From assembly GCA_015663065.1 (NCBI GenBank), contig DQSX01000087.1:1-8929 (forward strand): a stretch of 8,929 bases of DNA, written 5' to 3'. Made by a program: the position numbers and the translations under genes. Positions 1-5,556 of the stretch are shown here, one piece after another. Each line of letters opens with the position of its first letter. Position 1 is the stretch's first letter. This DNA comes from Sulfurovum sp. Lineage in GTDB: Bacteria; Campylobacterota; Campylobacteria; Campylobacterales; Sulfurovaceae. The notes under the pieces were generated by a model. The model ran no database searches, was not told the DNA's origin, and saw only the letters and a program-made list of their open reading frames with translations.

Positions 1-2
1 CC

Positions 3-95
3 AATAGAGAATCTGAAAATCAGAAGTTACTCACCTATATAAAAGAGGCATACAAAGAATCCAATGGTGTATATGGTTCAAGAAATATGACTTAA
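3..95 (+). pseudogene. IS3-family transposase OrfB fragment (broken)
   Basis: An open frame enters from the left edge and ends at a TAA at 93-95. Its 30 visible residues contain LLTYIKEAYKES followed by GVYGSRNMT. This matches the HTH_21 region near the start of IS3-family OrfB, where a block like 'LL..I..i..es.g.YGSRRIt' comes just before the DDE integrase core. In an intact OrfB the frame would run on for roughly 200 more residues. Here it stops straight after the YGSR motif and another in-frame stop follows, with no integrase core downstream. It is therefore a truncated or decayed remnant and not a working element. No terminal inverted repeat or target duplication is recognisable on this side. 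Whether the upstream part is intact lies outside the window. Confidence 0.6.
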
Positions 96-108
96 TGGTA
101 AATATTCC

Positions 109-135
109 AAAAATATGTCAATATGACATATTTTT
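109..135. repeat. 12-bp-arm perfect palindrome upstream of the ORF6N gene
   Basis: AAAAATATGTCA (109-120) is repeated as its exact reverse complement at 124-135, with a 3-nt spacer (ATA). The second arm ends in a run of six T (131-136). It lies 54 nt upstream of the ORF6N start codon. It could be an operator for the ORF6N protein or another regulator. It could also be an AT-rich intrinsic terminator for transcription arriving from the transposase remnant. The stem has only two G-C pairs, which argues against a strong terminator. Confidence 0.55.
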
Positions 136-189
136 TACGTTAGATCATTTTTTCTATTACACTACTTTTATAATCTCTAGGAGTAGGCT

Positions 190-699
190 ATGAATGAAAT
201 GATCGTACAGAGTGAGATAAGCAGTCATATTTTGACACTGCGTGGTAAACAGGTTATGTTGGATAGGGACTTGGCATCATTATATCAGGTTGAGACAAAA
301 AGACTTAATGAACAAGTAAAAAGAAATATAGATAGGTTTCCAGAAGATTTTATGTTTCAATTGAATGAAAGTGAATTAAAAAATTGGAAGTCGCAATTTG
401 CGACTTCCAATAAAGAGATTATGGGCCTAAGAAAAAGCCCTTTTGCTTTTACAGAAGAAGGCATTTATATGCTAGCTACTGTACTCAATAGTTCCGTAGC
501 CGTAGAAACAAATATAGCCATCATAAGAACGTTTAAAAAACTTCGTGAATTTTCTAAACACTATAACGCTTTAGCCAAACAACTCATTGAGGTAGATAGA
601 AAGCATGACAAACACTACAAAGAACTCAAGAAATCACTGGATGAACTTATTGCTACCTCTGAAGTTGCAGAGGTGAAAGTGATGGGGTTTCTAAAATGA
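190..699 (+). CDS. ORF6N domain-containing DNA-binding protein
   Basis: A 169-residue protein whose residues ~10-97 match the ORF6N domain found in phage and mobile-element proteins and often associated with KilA-N. The diagnostic blocks are LRGKQVMLDRDLASLY (17-32), ETKRLNEQVKRN with RFPEDFMFQL (35-58), and AFTEEGIYMLATVLNS (86-101). The family is thought to bind DNA; no specific target is known to me. Residues ~110-155 are charged and helical and probably form a coiled coil. The start is supported by AGGAG at 179-183, six bases before the ATG. Its TGA overlaps the radC ATG (ATGA, 696-699), so the two are probably translated together. Two oddities: a perfect inverted repeat sits inside the coding sequence (383-411), and a strong palindrome lies just upstream (109-135). 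The nearby IS3 remnant fits an accessory origin. Confidence 0.85.
   Translation: MNEMIVQSEISSHILTLRGKQVMLDRDLASLYQVETKRLNEQVKRNIDRFPEDFMFQLNESELKNWKSQFATSNKEIMGLRKSPFAFTEEGIYMLATVLNSSVAVETNIAIIRTFKKLREFSKHYNALAKQLIEVDRKHDKHYKELKKSLDELIATSEVAEVKVMGFLK
383..411. repeat. 14-bp-arm perfect inverted repeat inside the ORF6N coding sequence
   Basis: ATTGGAAGTCGCAA (383-396) and its exact reverse complement TTGCGACTTCCAAT (398-411) are separated by a single T. The repeat lies over codons 65-74, which encode NWKSQFATSN just before the AFTEEGIYML block of the domain. A perfect 14-bp match is unlikely to arise by chance in coding sequence. It could be a protein-binding site (for example autoregulation) or an mRNA hairpin. 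It could also simply reflect the peptide motif and its codons. Confidence 0.75.
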
Positions 700-1355
700 C
701 TGCATTAAGAGATTTACATAAAGACGATAAACCCAGAGAAAAACTCTTAAATAAAGGAGTGCAGGCACTTAAAAATGATGAGCTTTTAGCCATACTTCTT
801 GGTTCAGGTGTACAGGGAAAAGATGTACGTAAATTGGCGAAAGAGATCATTGCACTGATGGATACAGACTTCGATAAACTCAGCCTAGAGACACTGTGTG
901 CCATCCATGGATTGGGCATCGCAAAGGCTTCGCAAATACTTGCTTCCTTGGAACTGAGCAAACGCTATCTTATACGCTCAAACAAACGTATTACTTCTGC
1001 CGGGGAAGTGTATGAAGAGTTAAAAGAATTCAGTATAAAAAAGCAAGAACATTTTCTCTCCATCACACTCGATGGTGCGTCACACATTATCAACACACGT
1101 ACAGTCTTCATCGGTACACTCAACCAAAGTATGGTGCATCCAAGGGAAGTATTTACTGATGCCATAGCAGACAGAGCAGCAGGCATCATCATTGCTCATA
1201 ATCATCCTTCAGGTACTTTGGAGGCAAGCAGGGCAGATGTACAAATAACGCAGAGGTTGAAAGAAGTCTCAAAGTTGGTGGGTATAGAGTTACTTGATCA
1301 TGTGATCTTGGCTAAAGATGGGTTTTATTCTTTTTCGGATGAGGGTTTGTTGTGA
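696..1355 (+). CDS. radC: RadC family JAB-domain protein (UPF0758)
   Basis: A 219-residue protein of normal RadC length. Residues ~1-60 form the UPF0758 N-terminal segment (PREKLLNKGVQALKNDELLAILL, 13-35, with GSGVQGKDV following). Residues 67-87 are a helix-hairpin-helix (AIHGLGIAKA). Residues ~100-219 form the MPN/JAB-like RadC domain. Its metal site is complete: E151 in HPREVF, and H168, H170, S172 and D181 in the HxHPSG(x6)S(x2)D block. The old link to DNA repair in E. coli has been withdrawn and the biochemical role is unsettled. The gene is frequent on genomic islands, prophages and integrative elements. It starts within the stop of the ORF6N gene, and no other in-frame start lies upstream before a stop. 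A weak GGGG (684-687) could serve as ribosome site, so coupling to the upstream gene is likely. Confidence 0.93.
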   Translation: MTALRDLHKDDKPREKLLNKGVQALKNDELLAILLGSGVQGKDVRKLAKEIIALMDTDFDKLSLETLCAIHGLGIAKASQILASLELSKRYLIRSNKRITSAGEVYEELKEFSIKKQEHFLSITLDGASHIINTRTVFIGTLNQSMVHPREVFTDAIADRAAGIIIAHNHPSGTLEASRADVQITQRLKEVSKLVGIELLDHVILAKDGFYSFSDEGLL

Positions 1356-1413
1356 TTCTTTGACAAGATTGGAACCTAACTTGGATTTCTTCAGGGAGGA
1401 GCTGAGTATTCAA

Positions 1414-1443
1414 ATAGCATACTATCCATTGATTATATGCTAT
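1414..1443. repeat. Small inverted repeat upstream of the five-repeat exported protein
   Basis: ATAGCATA (1414-1421) pairs with TATGCTAT (1436-1443) across a 14-nt loop. The right arm runs into a -10-like TATGAT (1441-1446), and AAAGGA (1453-1458) follows as ribosome site. It could be an operator over the promoter. There is no T-run, so a terminator for radC is less likely. At eight base pairs in AT-rich DNA, chance cannot be excluded. Confidence 0.3.
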
Positions 1444-1466
1444 GATAATGTAAAAGGAAAAATGAA

Positions 1467-2255
1467 ATGAAAATATTATATAAATTATTGGCCTTGTTGC
1501 TATTGTTGCCCTCTATGGCGATGGCAGATTTTTTTTGGATCGCTGTGCTGTCTAATGAGAGTGGTATGACGAAACAGACAATGATTCCTAAAACAAAACT
1601 TTACCAATTAAGACCTGACGTGAAAAAAGCTTGGAAAGAGGGGTATATCATCACCGATATCTCTCACTCACCAAGACGTTGGACTGCTGTGTTAAGTAAG
1701 GGGACAGGTGTCAGTAAACAGTTCTATGTACATCGTAGATACATGAGTGACTTCCACGAAGTCGTTAAGAAATATCACCGTAAAGGTTATGACTTGAAAA
1801 ATGTAGAGAATGGTGTGGGTGAATGGCTCGCTGTGTTTGAACATGGTGGTGCAGTTAAGGGTACAGAGTTAGTGGTAGTGCGTGATGAAGAGCAGCTAAA
1901 AACAGAGATAAAAAAACATCAAGAGCGAGGTTCATCACTTGTAGACGTAGAAGTAGCAGAGGGGTACTGGACTGCTGTGTTTGCTAAACAAGCAGCATGT
2001 AAAGAGCAAAGTTATGCATTTGTCGAAGATAAAAAGGCACTCGAAGAGACCATAAGCAAACACTGGAAAGAGGGTTACAATATACAGAGTCTGGAGTATG
2101 GAAATAACCAATGGTTTGCACTTTTTTGTAAATATGATACCTTCCGAAAAGAAACCTATGTGATCAGTGAAAAATATTCGCTTTTACAGAAGCAGGTACA
2201 GGAGTATTGGAAAAAGGGTTACCATATCACCGATTTGGCAGAAGGAAGACAATAA
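1467..2255 (+). CDS. Exported protein of five 48-residue repeats, function unknown
   Basis: A 262-residue protein starting with a clean signal peptide: MKILYK, a leucine-rich core, and AMA before D21, the likely signal peptidase I site. The mature part is five tandem repeats in exact register. Tryptophans at residues 24, 72, 120, 168 and 216 are each 48 apart, and glycines at 59, 107, 155, 203 and 251 keep the same step. The unit reads roughly W-x-A-V-(L/F) ... (K/H)x(Y/W)(K/H)(R/K)-G-Y-x-(I/L) ... . Repeats 1, 2, 4 and 5 keep GY; repeat 3 has GS. There is no cysteine except C178 and C221, in repeats 4 and 5. The unit resembles the W-x-V-M-S ... W-x-x-G-Y-x-I blocks I recall from DUF7477-type domains, but I cannot confirm that. 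It is probably a periplasmic or secreted binding or structural protein. The start is supported by AAAGGA at 1453-1458. No operon partner is evident: 111 nt separate it from radC. Confidence 0.8.
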   Translation: MKILYKLLALLLLLPSMAMADFFWIAVLSNESGMTKQTMIPKTKLYQLRPDVKKAWKEGYIITDISHSPRRWTAVLSKGTGVSKQFYVHRRYMSDFHEVVKKYHRKGYDLKNVENGVGEWLAVFEHGGAVKGTELVVVRDEEQLKTEIKKHQERGSSLVDVEVAEGYWTAVFAKQAACKEQSYAFVEDKKALEETISKHWKEGYNIQSLEYGNNQWFALFCKYDTFRKETYVISEKYSLLQKQVQEYWKKGYHITDLAEGRQ

Positions 2256-2548
2256 GCTTATCAGAAGAGATGGGATTTTTTAAATAAAATTTAAAAATGA
2301 TGGTATTATCCACCCATTAACCCTTCATTTTCCATGTGTACACCTAGAAGTGTTATACTGCACTTAAGAAAGAGAGATTCTCTTTCACTTAGATGTTAAG
2401 AGTTTGTTTTACTCCTTGTCCAAAATTTGTAAACTTCCTTGTTTGCTCTTGGCATCAAACTACTGGAAAAAGTGGCTTTTTCATATATTTCCTTCCTTGT
2501 TTTTTATATGATCTCCTTGTTTTTGCCACTTTTTTCTACGACTGATAA
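2256..2548. other. AT-rich intergenic stretch with small inverted and direct repeats
   Basis: No convincing gene is visible here. An 8-bp inverted repeat, GAAAGAGA/TCTCTTTC, lies at 2368-2375 and 2379-2386. A second pair, AAAAAGTGGC (2467-2476) and GCCACTTTTT (2525-2534), could form a long-looped stem. Between these arms CCTTGTTTTT occurs twice (2495-2504 and 2515-2524), and shorter CCTTGT copies occur near 2415 and 2437. A 50-codon frame (2393-2545) has no ribosome site. On the minus strand, AAGGAAGG precedes a 9-codon reading frame (MKKPLFPVV), which I do not call as a gene. The stretch is probably decayed sequence plus the 3' untranslated region of the repeat protein. Confidence 0.4.
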
Positions 2549-2859
2549 ATGGAACTCCATCAAATTCAAATTATCTCTATTGCTTATTACTTCTTTTTAT
2601 TGTATCGGGTTGTACCATTGTCACAATACCTGTAACGATCGTCAATGAAAAAGGCACGATGCGTGGTACGATGAATATGAAAGACTAGGTAAAGAAGAAG
2701 ACTATGACGATGCAAATAGCCTGTGATGACGACAGACATGGGATTGCTACGATGACATCTGATCCTCGCACACGTACAGCTATAGGAAAAGTGCGGATGA
2801 GTGATGGTACAGAATCAAAGATAAAAATGGGAGAGCAGAGGATATCTGTCCTTAACTAG
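2549..2859 (+). pseudogene. Probable decayed small lipoprotein gene
   Basis: In one frame from about 2572, the translation gives a hydrophobic run, LLLLFIVSGC, which is a good lipobox with the cysteine codon at 2611-2613. It continues with TIVTIPVTIVNEKGTMRG and reaches a TAG at 2686-2688. After that stop the same frame carries on coherently (KKKTMTMQIACDDDRHGIA, then SDPRTRTAIGKVRMSDG) to a second TAG at 2857-2859. No ATG lies in this frame ahead of the lipobox. A positively charged lead-in (SIKFKLSLLL) is readable one frame away, and an ATG at 2549 is in the third frame. The picture fits a ~95-100 residue lipoprotein broken by one nonsense change and one or more indels near its start. Against this: a short D/E/Y-rich stretch in another frame (2649-2723) also looks coding-like. 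The product family is not recognised. Confidence 0.42.
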
Positions 2860-2898
2860 TATTGCTCTTTACTGTTTAGTTCATAACCGACTTTTAGC

Positions 2899-2904
2899 TA
2901 TAAT
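2899..2904 (+). promoter_or_regulatory. -10 box of the ubiD promoter
   Basis: A perfect TATAAT preceded by GC (GCTATAAT, 2897-2904) lies 35 nt before the ubiD start. The DNA upstream is T-rich and has no good -35 hexamer, as is usual for sigma70 promoters in Campylobacterota. Transcription would start near 2911, giving a leader of about 30 nt. Confidence 0.55.
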
Positions 2905-2939
2905 CCTTTCAATTTAATGAATAATGCAAAGGCAGAACA

Positions 2940-4763
2940 ATGCAAGATGTAGTACAGTGGCTTAAAGATAACGGGAATTTGAAGGTAATAGATGAACCAC
3001 TTGATGTGGAGCTTGAGATCCCTCATGTGGCGTATGTGGAAGTGAAAAAAGAAGATTCACGACCGATCCTTTTTACAAAGCCTGTCAACAAAGCCAAAGG
3101 CATCGAGTACACTATGCCTGTACTTATGAACATTTTTGCAAATAAACAGCTGACTGAAGATATATTTGGCAAGCACCCTGATGCTGTGGCAGAGGGTATA
3201 GAAGAATTGTTGAAGCTCAAACCGCCTAAAACATTTAAAGCAAAACTTGCGATGATCCCTAAAATGTTTTCCCTTAAAAATGTATTTCCAAAACGTTTGA
3301 AATTTAGAGGGGAGTGTCAGGAAGTGATCATCCCTAAAGAAGAGGTTGACTTGGATACGCTTCCGATCTTGAAGACCTGGGAAGAGGATGGGGGACCGTT
3401 CATTACGATGGGACAGGTTTATACGCAGAGTTTAGACGGAGAGATGCAAAATCTCGGGATGTACAGACTGCAGCAGTATGACAAGAACAGACTGGGAATG
3501 CACTGGCAGATCCATAAAGATGCGTCACACTTCTTTGACCAGTACCAGAAAGCGGGCAAGAAGATGCCTGTGACCATTGCCATTGGTGGTGACCCGCTTT
3601 ACATCTGGTGCGGACAGGCTCCTATGCCTCATGGAATGTTCGAAATGTTACTTTACGGTTTTGTACGCAATAAAAATGCCCAGTTGGTTAAGTCTATAAC
3701 GAATGACATACATATCCCTCGTGATGTGGACATCGTTATAGAAGGTTTTGTAGACCCTGAACGCATGGAGATAGAAGGACCGTTTGGTGACCATACGGGC
3801 TACTATACACTTAAAGAGCCTTTCCCGGTTATGGAAGTAGAGACCATTACGATGAAAAAGAACCCTGTTTTTGCAGCGACAGTAGTTGGAAAACCGCCAC
3901 TTGAAGACAAATACATGGGTTGGGCAACAGAGAGGGTCTTTTTACCAATGTTAAAACCAATGGCACCTGACCTTATAGACTATAATATGCCTGAGAATGG
4001 TGTGTTTCATAACCTCATTATGGCAAAGATGAAAACATTGTATGAGGGGCATGCGATGCAGTTTATGCATGCATTCTGGGGTGTAGGTCAAATGTCTTTT
4101 GTGAAACATGCATTTTTTGTGGGAGAAGAGGCACCTGAATTGGAAGAGAGTGAAGCTTTGACAAAACACATTCTCAACAGACTCAGCCCAGAAAATGTCT
4201 TCATTACCAAAGGAATCGTTGACCATCTTGACCACTCCTCTGCCAAACAGTTTGTAGGCGGGAAGCTTGGGGTAGATGCTACGGGTGAAGAGGTAGAAGA
4301 GGGCGTTGAGACGCTTCTTTCTGATGCTGCACTGCTTGAAAAAATACAAGAGATCAATGCCAATGTTGTAGAGCTAAAGCAGTATTTTACGGAGACAAAA
4401 AATCCTCTCTGTGTGATCTCTGTCAATAAGAAGAAATCACAACGCAAAATGATCAAAAAACTCAAAGTCTTAAAAGAGCACATCAAGGTACTCATTATTG
4501 TAGATAAAGAAAATAATGACATTGAAGACTTGTACATGCTTGTTTGGCGTGTAGCAAACAATATAGATGCAAACAGAGATGTTGTACTTGAACCTTTCAT
4601 CGCTGTGGATGCGACCAATAAAGGTGATGTAGATGGTTTTGAACGTGAATGGCCGGGAGATACTTTTTGTACGAAAGAAGTGTTGGATTCTCTGCAGAAA
4701 AAAGGACTTATCGATATTGATGAAGCGTTTATTAAAAAGTTTGGATTGTTGCCTTTTAAATAA
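2940..4763 (+). CDS. ubiD: UbiD family decarboxylase (menaquinone biosynthesis type)
   Basis: A 607-residue UbiD-family (de)carboxylase, a cytoplasmic enzyme family that uses prenylated FMN. The signature IEGPFGDHTGYY (278-289) supplies E279 and D284, at the places of the two acidic catalytic residues of Fdc1/UbiD. The cofactor-binding region is visible as NLGMYRLQQYDKNRLGMHW (171-189), followed by IAIGGDPL (213-220). At ~600 residues it is longer than E. coli UbiD and matches the form I associate with the SCO4490-like family. That family is assigned to the late decarboxylation in the futalosine route to menaquinone, the quinone of Campylobacterota respiration. The exact substrate is inferred from family and phylum. 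A ribosome site, AAAGG (2928-2932), precedes the ATG. The gene has its own promoter and a terminator, so it is likely monocistronic. No UbiX-type prenyltransferase is adjacent. Confidence 0.9.
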   Translation: MQDVVQWLKDNGNLKVIDEPLDVELEIPHVAYVEVKKEDSRPILFTKPVNKAKGIEYTMPVLMNIFANKQLTEDIFGKHPDAVAEGIEELLKLKPPKTFKAKLAMIPKMFSLKNVFPKRLKFRGECQEVIIPKEEVDLDTLPILKTWEEDGGPFITMGQVYTQSLDGEMQNLGMYRLQQYDKNRLGMHWQIHKDASHFFDQYQKAGKKMPVTIAIGGDPLYIWCGQAPMPHGMFEMLLYGFVRNKNAQLVKSITNDIHIPRDVDIVIEGFVDPERMEIEGPFGDHTGYYTLKEPFPVMEVETITMKKNPVFAATVVGKPPLEDKYMGWATERVFLPMLKPMAPDLIDYNMPENGVFHNLIMAKMKTLYEGHAMQFMHAFWGVGQMSFVKHAFFVGEEAPELEESEALTKHILNRLSPENVFITKGIVDHLDHSSAKQFVGGKLGVDATGEEVEEGVETLLSDAALLEKIQEINANVVELKQYFTETKNPLCVISVNKKKSQRKMIKKLKVLKEHIKVLIIVDKENNDIEDLYMLVWRVANNIDANRDVVLEPFIAVDATNKGDVDGFEREWPGDTFCTKEVLDSLQKKGLIDIDEAFIKKFGLLPFK

Positions 4764-4785
4764 ATAAGAGTTTTTACTCTTATTT
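4762..4785 (+). terminator. Intrinsic terminator after ubiD
   Basis: Perfect 10-bp arms (AAATAAGAGT at 4762-4771, ACTCTTATTT at 4776-4785) enclose a TTTT loop. The second arm ends in a short T-rich tail. The hairpin begins inside the ubiD stop codon. It is AT-rich but uninterrupted, and sits where a terminator is expected, just ahead of the ahpC promoter. Confidence 0.6.
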
Positions 4786-4817
4786 TCTACTTTATTAACT
4801 TTTGATTAAAGAAATTT

Positions 4818-4826
4818 TGCTAAAAT
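4818..4826 (+). promoter_or_regulatory. Extended -10 promoter of ahpC
   Basis: TGCTAAAAT (4818-4826) is an extended -10 element 38 nt before the ahpC ATG, with T-rich DNA upstream and no well-spaced -35. Just downstream, AATAA (4835-4839) and TTATT (4843-4847) form a small AT inverted repeat of the kind Fur/PerR proteins bind. That makes it a candidate operator, though a weak one. The predicted leader is about 30 nt. Confidence 0.5.
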
Positions 4827-4864
4827 TCTCAAGTAATAAAAATTATTCTTTAAGGATTTCAAAT

Positions 4865-5461
4865 ATGTTAGTAACAAAAAAAGCTCCGGATTTCACAGCA
4901 ACAGCTGTACTTGCAGATGGTCAAATAGTAGAAGACTTCAATCTTATGGAAAACCTAGGTGAAAAAGGTGCAGTACTTTTCTTTTACCCACTAGATTTTA
5001 CTTTTGTATGTCCATCAGAGATCATTGCATTCTCTCACAGAGCAGAAGAGTTCAAAAAAAGAGGTATTAATATCATCGGTGTATCTGTAGACAGTCAGTT
5101 CTCACACTTTGCATGGAGAGAAACTCCGGTTAAAGAGGGTGGTATCGGCCGCATCAACTTCCCGTTGGTTGCAGACCTTACAAAACAGATCTCAAGAGAT
5201 TATGATGTACTTCTTGATGAAGCGGTAGCACTGAGAGGTTCTTTCCTTATTGATGCTGACGGTACGATTAGACATGCAGTTATCAATGACCTTCCATTGG
5301 GAAGAAACGAAGATGAAATGCTAAGAATGGTTGATGCAATGCTCTTTACAAACGAACATGGAGAAGTGTGTCCAGCCGGTTGGCAGGCAGGTGACGAAGG
5401 TATGAAGCCTGATGCAGAAGGTGTTGCTTCTTACCTTGAAAAGCACGCTGACGAGCTCTAA
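4865..5461 (+). CDS. ahpC: 2-Cys peroxiredoxin (AhpC/TSA family)
   Basis: A 198-residue cytoplasmic thiol peroxidase that reduces hydrogen peroxide, organic hydroperoxides and probably peroxynitrite. The peroxidatic cysteine is C49 in PLDFTFVCP, the PxxxTxxC motif. The active-site arginine is probably R124 (ALRGSFLID), and the resolving cysteine is C169 (GEVCPAGW). GGIG (92-95) and the C-terminal SYL (189-191) resemble the GGLG and YF motifs of over-oxidation-sensitive typical 2-Cys enzymes, so inactivation at high peroxide is possible. I chose the ATG at 4865 over an in-frame TTG at 4802. It has AAGGA at 4852-4856, the promoter -10 lies between the two candidates, and the MLVTK start and length match H. 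pylori AhpC as I remember it. The likely electron donor is thioredoxin, as in Helicobacter. A PerR-type regulator follows 95 nt downstream. Confidence 0.95.
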   Translation: MLVTKKAPDFTATAVLADGQIVEDFNLMENLGEKGAVLFFYPLDFTFVCPSEIIAFSHRAEEFKKRGINIIGVSVDSQFSHFAWRETPVKEGGIGRINFPLVADLTKQISRDYDVLLDEAVALRGSFLIDADGTIRHAVINDLPLGRNEDEMLRMVDAMLFTNEHGEVCPAGWQAGDEGMKPDAEGVASYLEKHADEL

Positions 5462-5467
5462 TAACTA

Positions 5468-5494
5468 CATAGGGTGGCTTTTGTCCACCTTATG
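5468..5494 (+). terminator. Hairpin just after ahpC, possible attenuator or terminator
   Basis: CATAGGGTGG (5468-5477) pairs with CCACCTTATG (5485-5494) around a 7-nt loop, with one G-U pair. It sits six bases after the ahpC stop. No T-run follows, so it may stabilise the ahpC transcript or end it only partly, and some read-through into perR is plausible. Confidence 0.4.
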
Positions 5495-5499
5495 AAAAC

Positions 5500-5544
5500 A
5501 ACACATAGATAAGCCTGTATACCAAATGGGTTTACCTATGTGTT
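5500..5544 (+). repeat. Long imperfect hairpin abutting the perR ribosome site
   Basis: AACACATAG (5500-5508) and CTATGTGTT (5536-5544) are perfect partners. The stem can be extended inward to about 16 bp with one A-C mismatch and one G-U pair (arms to about 5516 and from about 5528). The 3' arm ends directly before the AAAGGA ribosome site of perR (5545-5550). It could be an RNA structure affecting perR translation, an operator, or part of a two-hairpin terminator with 5468-5494. Confidence 0.45.
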
Positions 5545-5556
5545 AAAGGAAAAAAA

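Noticed and set aside
169..174. TATAAT as a -10 box for the ORF6N gene
   Set aside because: Transcription would start near 181, inside the ribosome site (179-183), leaving too short a leader; the real promoter is probably further upstream.
2393..2545. 50-codon cysteine-containing frame from an ATG
   Set aside because: There is no ribosome site, T-rich DNA alone explains the Phe/Leu content, and no family is recognisable.
2439..2648. 69-codon frame from a TTG, hydrophobic product
   Set aside because: It starts at TTG without a ribosome site, has odd composition, and overlaps the better-supported lipoprotein-like frame; not called as a gene.
4088..4618. 176-codon minus-strand frame
   Set aside because: It is antisense to the conserved C-terminal part of ubiD; serine-rich, without motif or ribosome site.
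4802..4864. Longer ahpC start (TTG, 21 extra residues)
   Set aside because: The extra segment covers the -10 promoter element; the ATG at 4865 has AAGGA and gives the family-typical MLVTK start and 198 residues.
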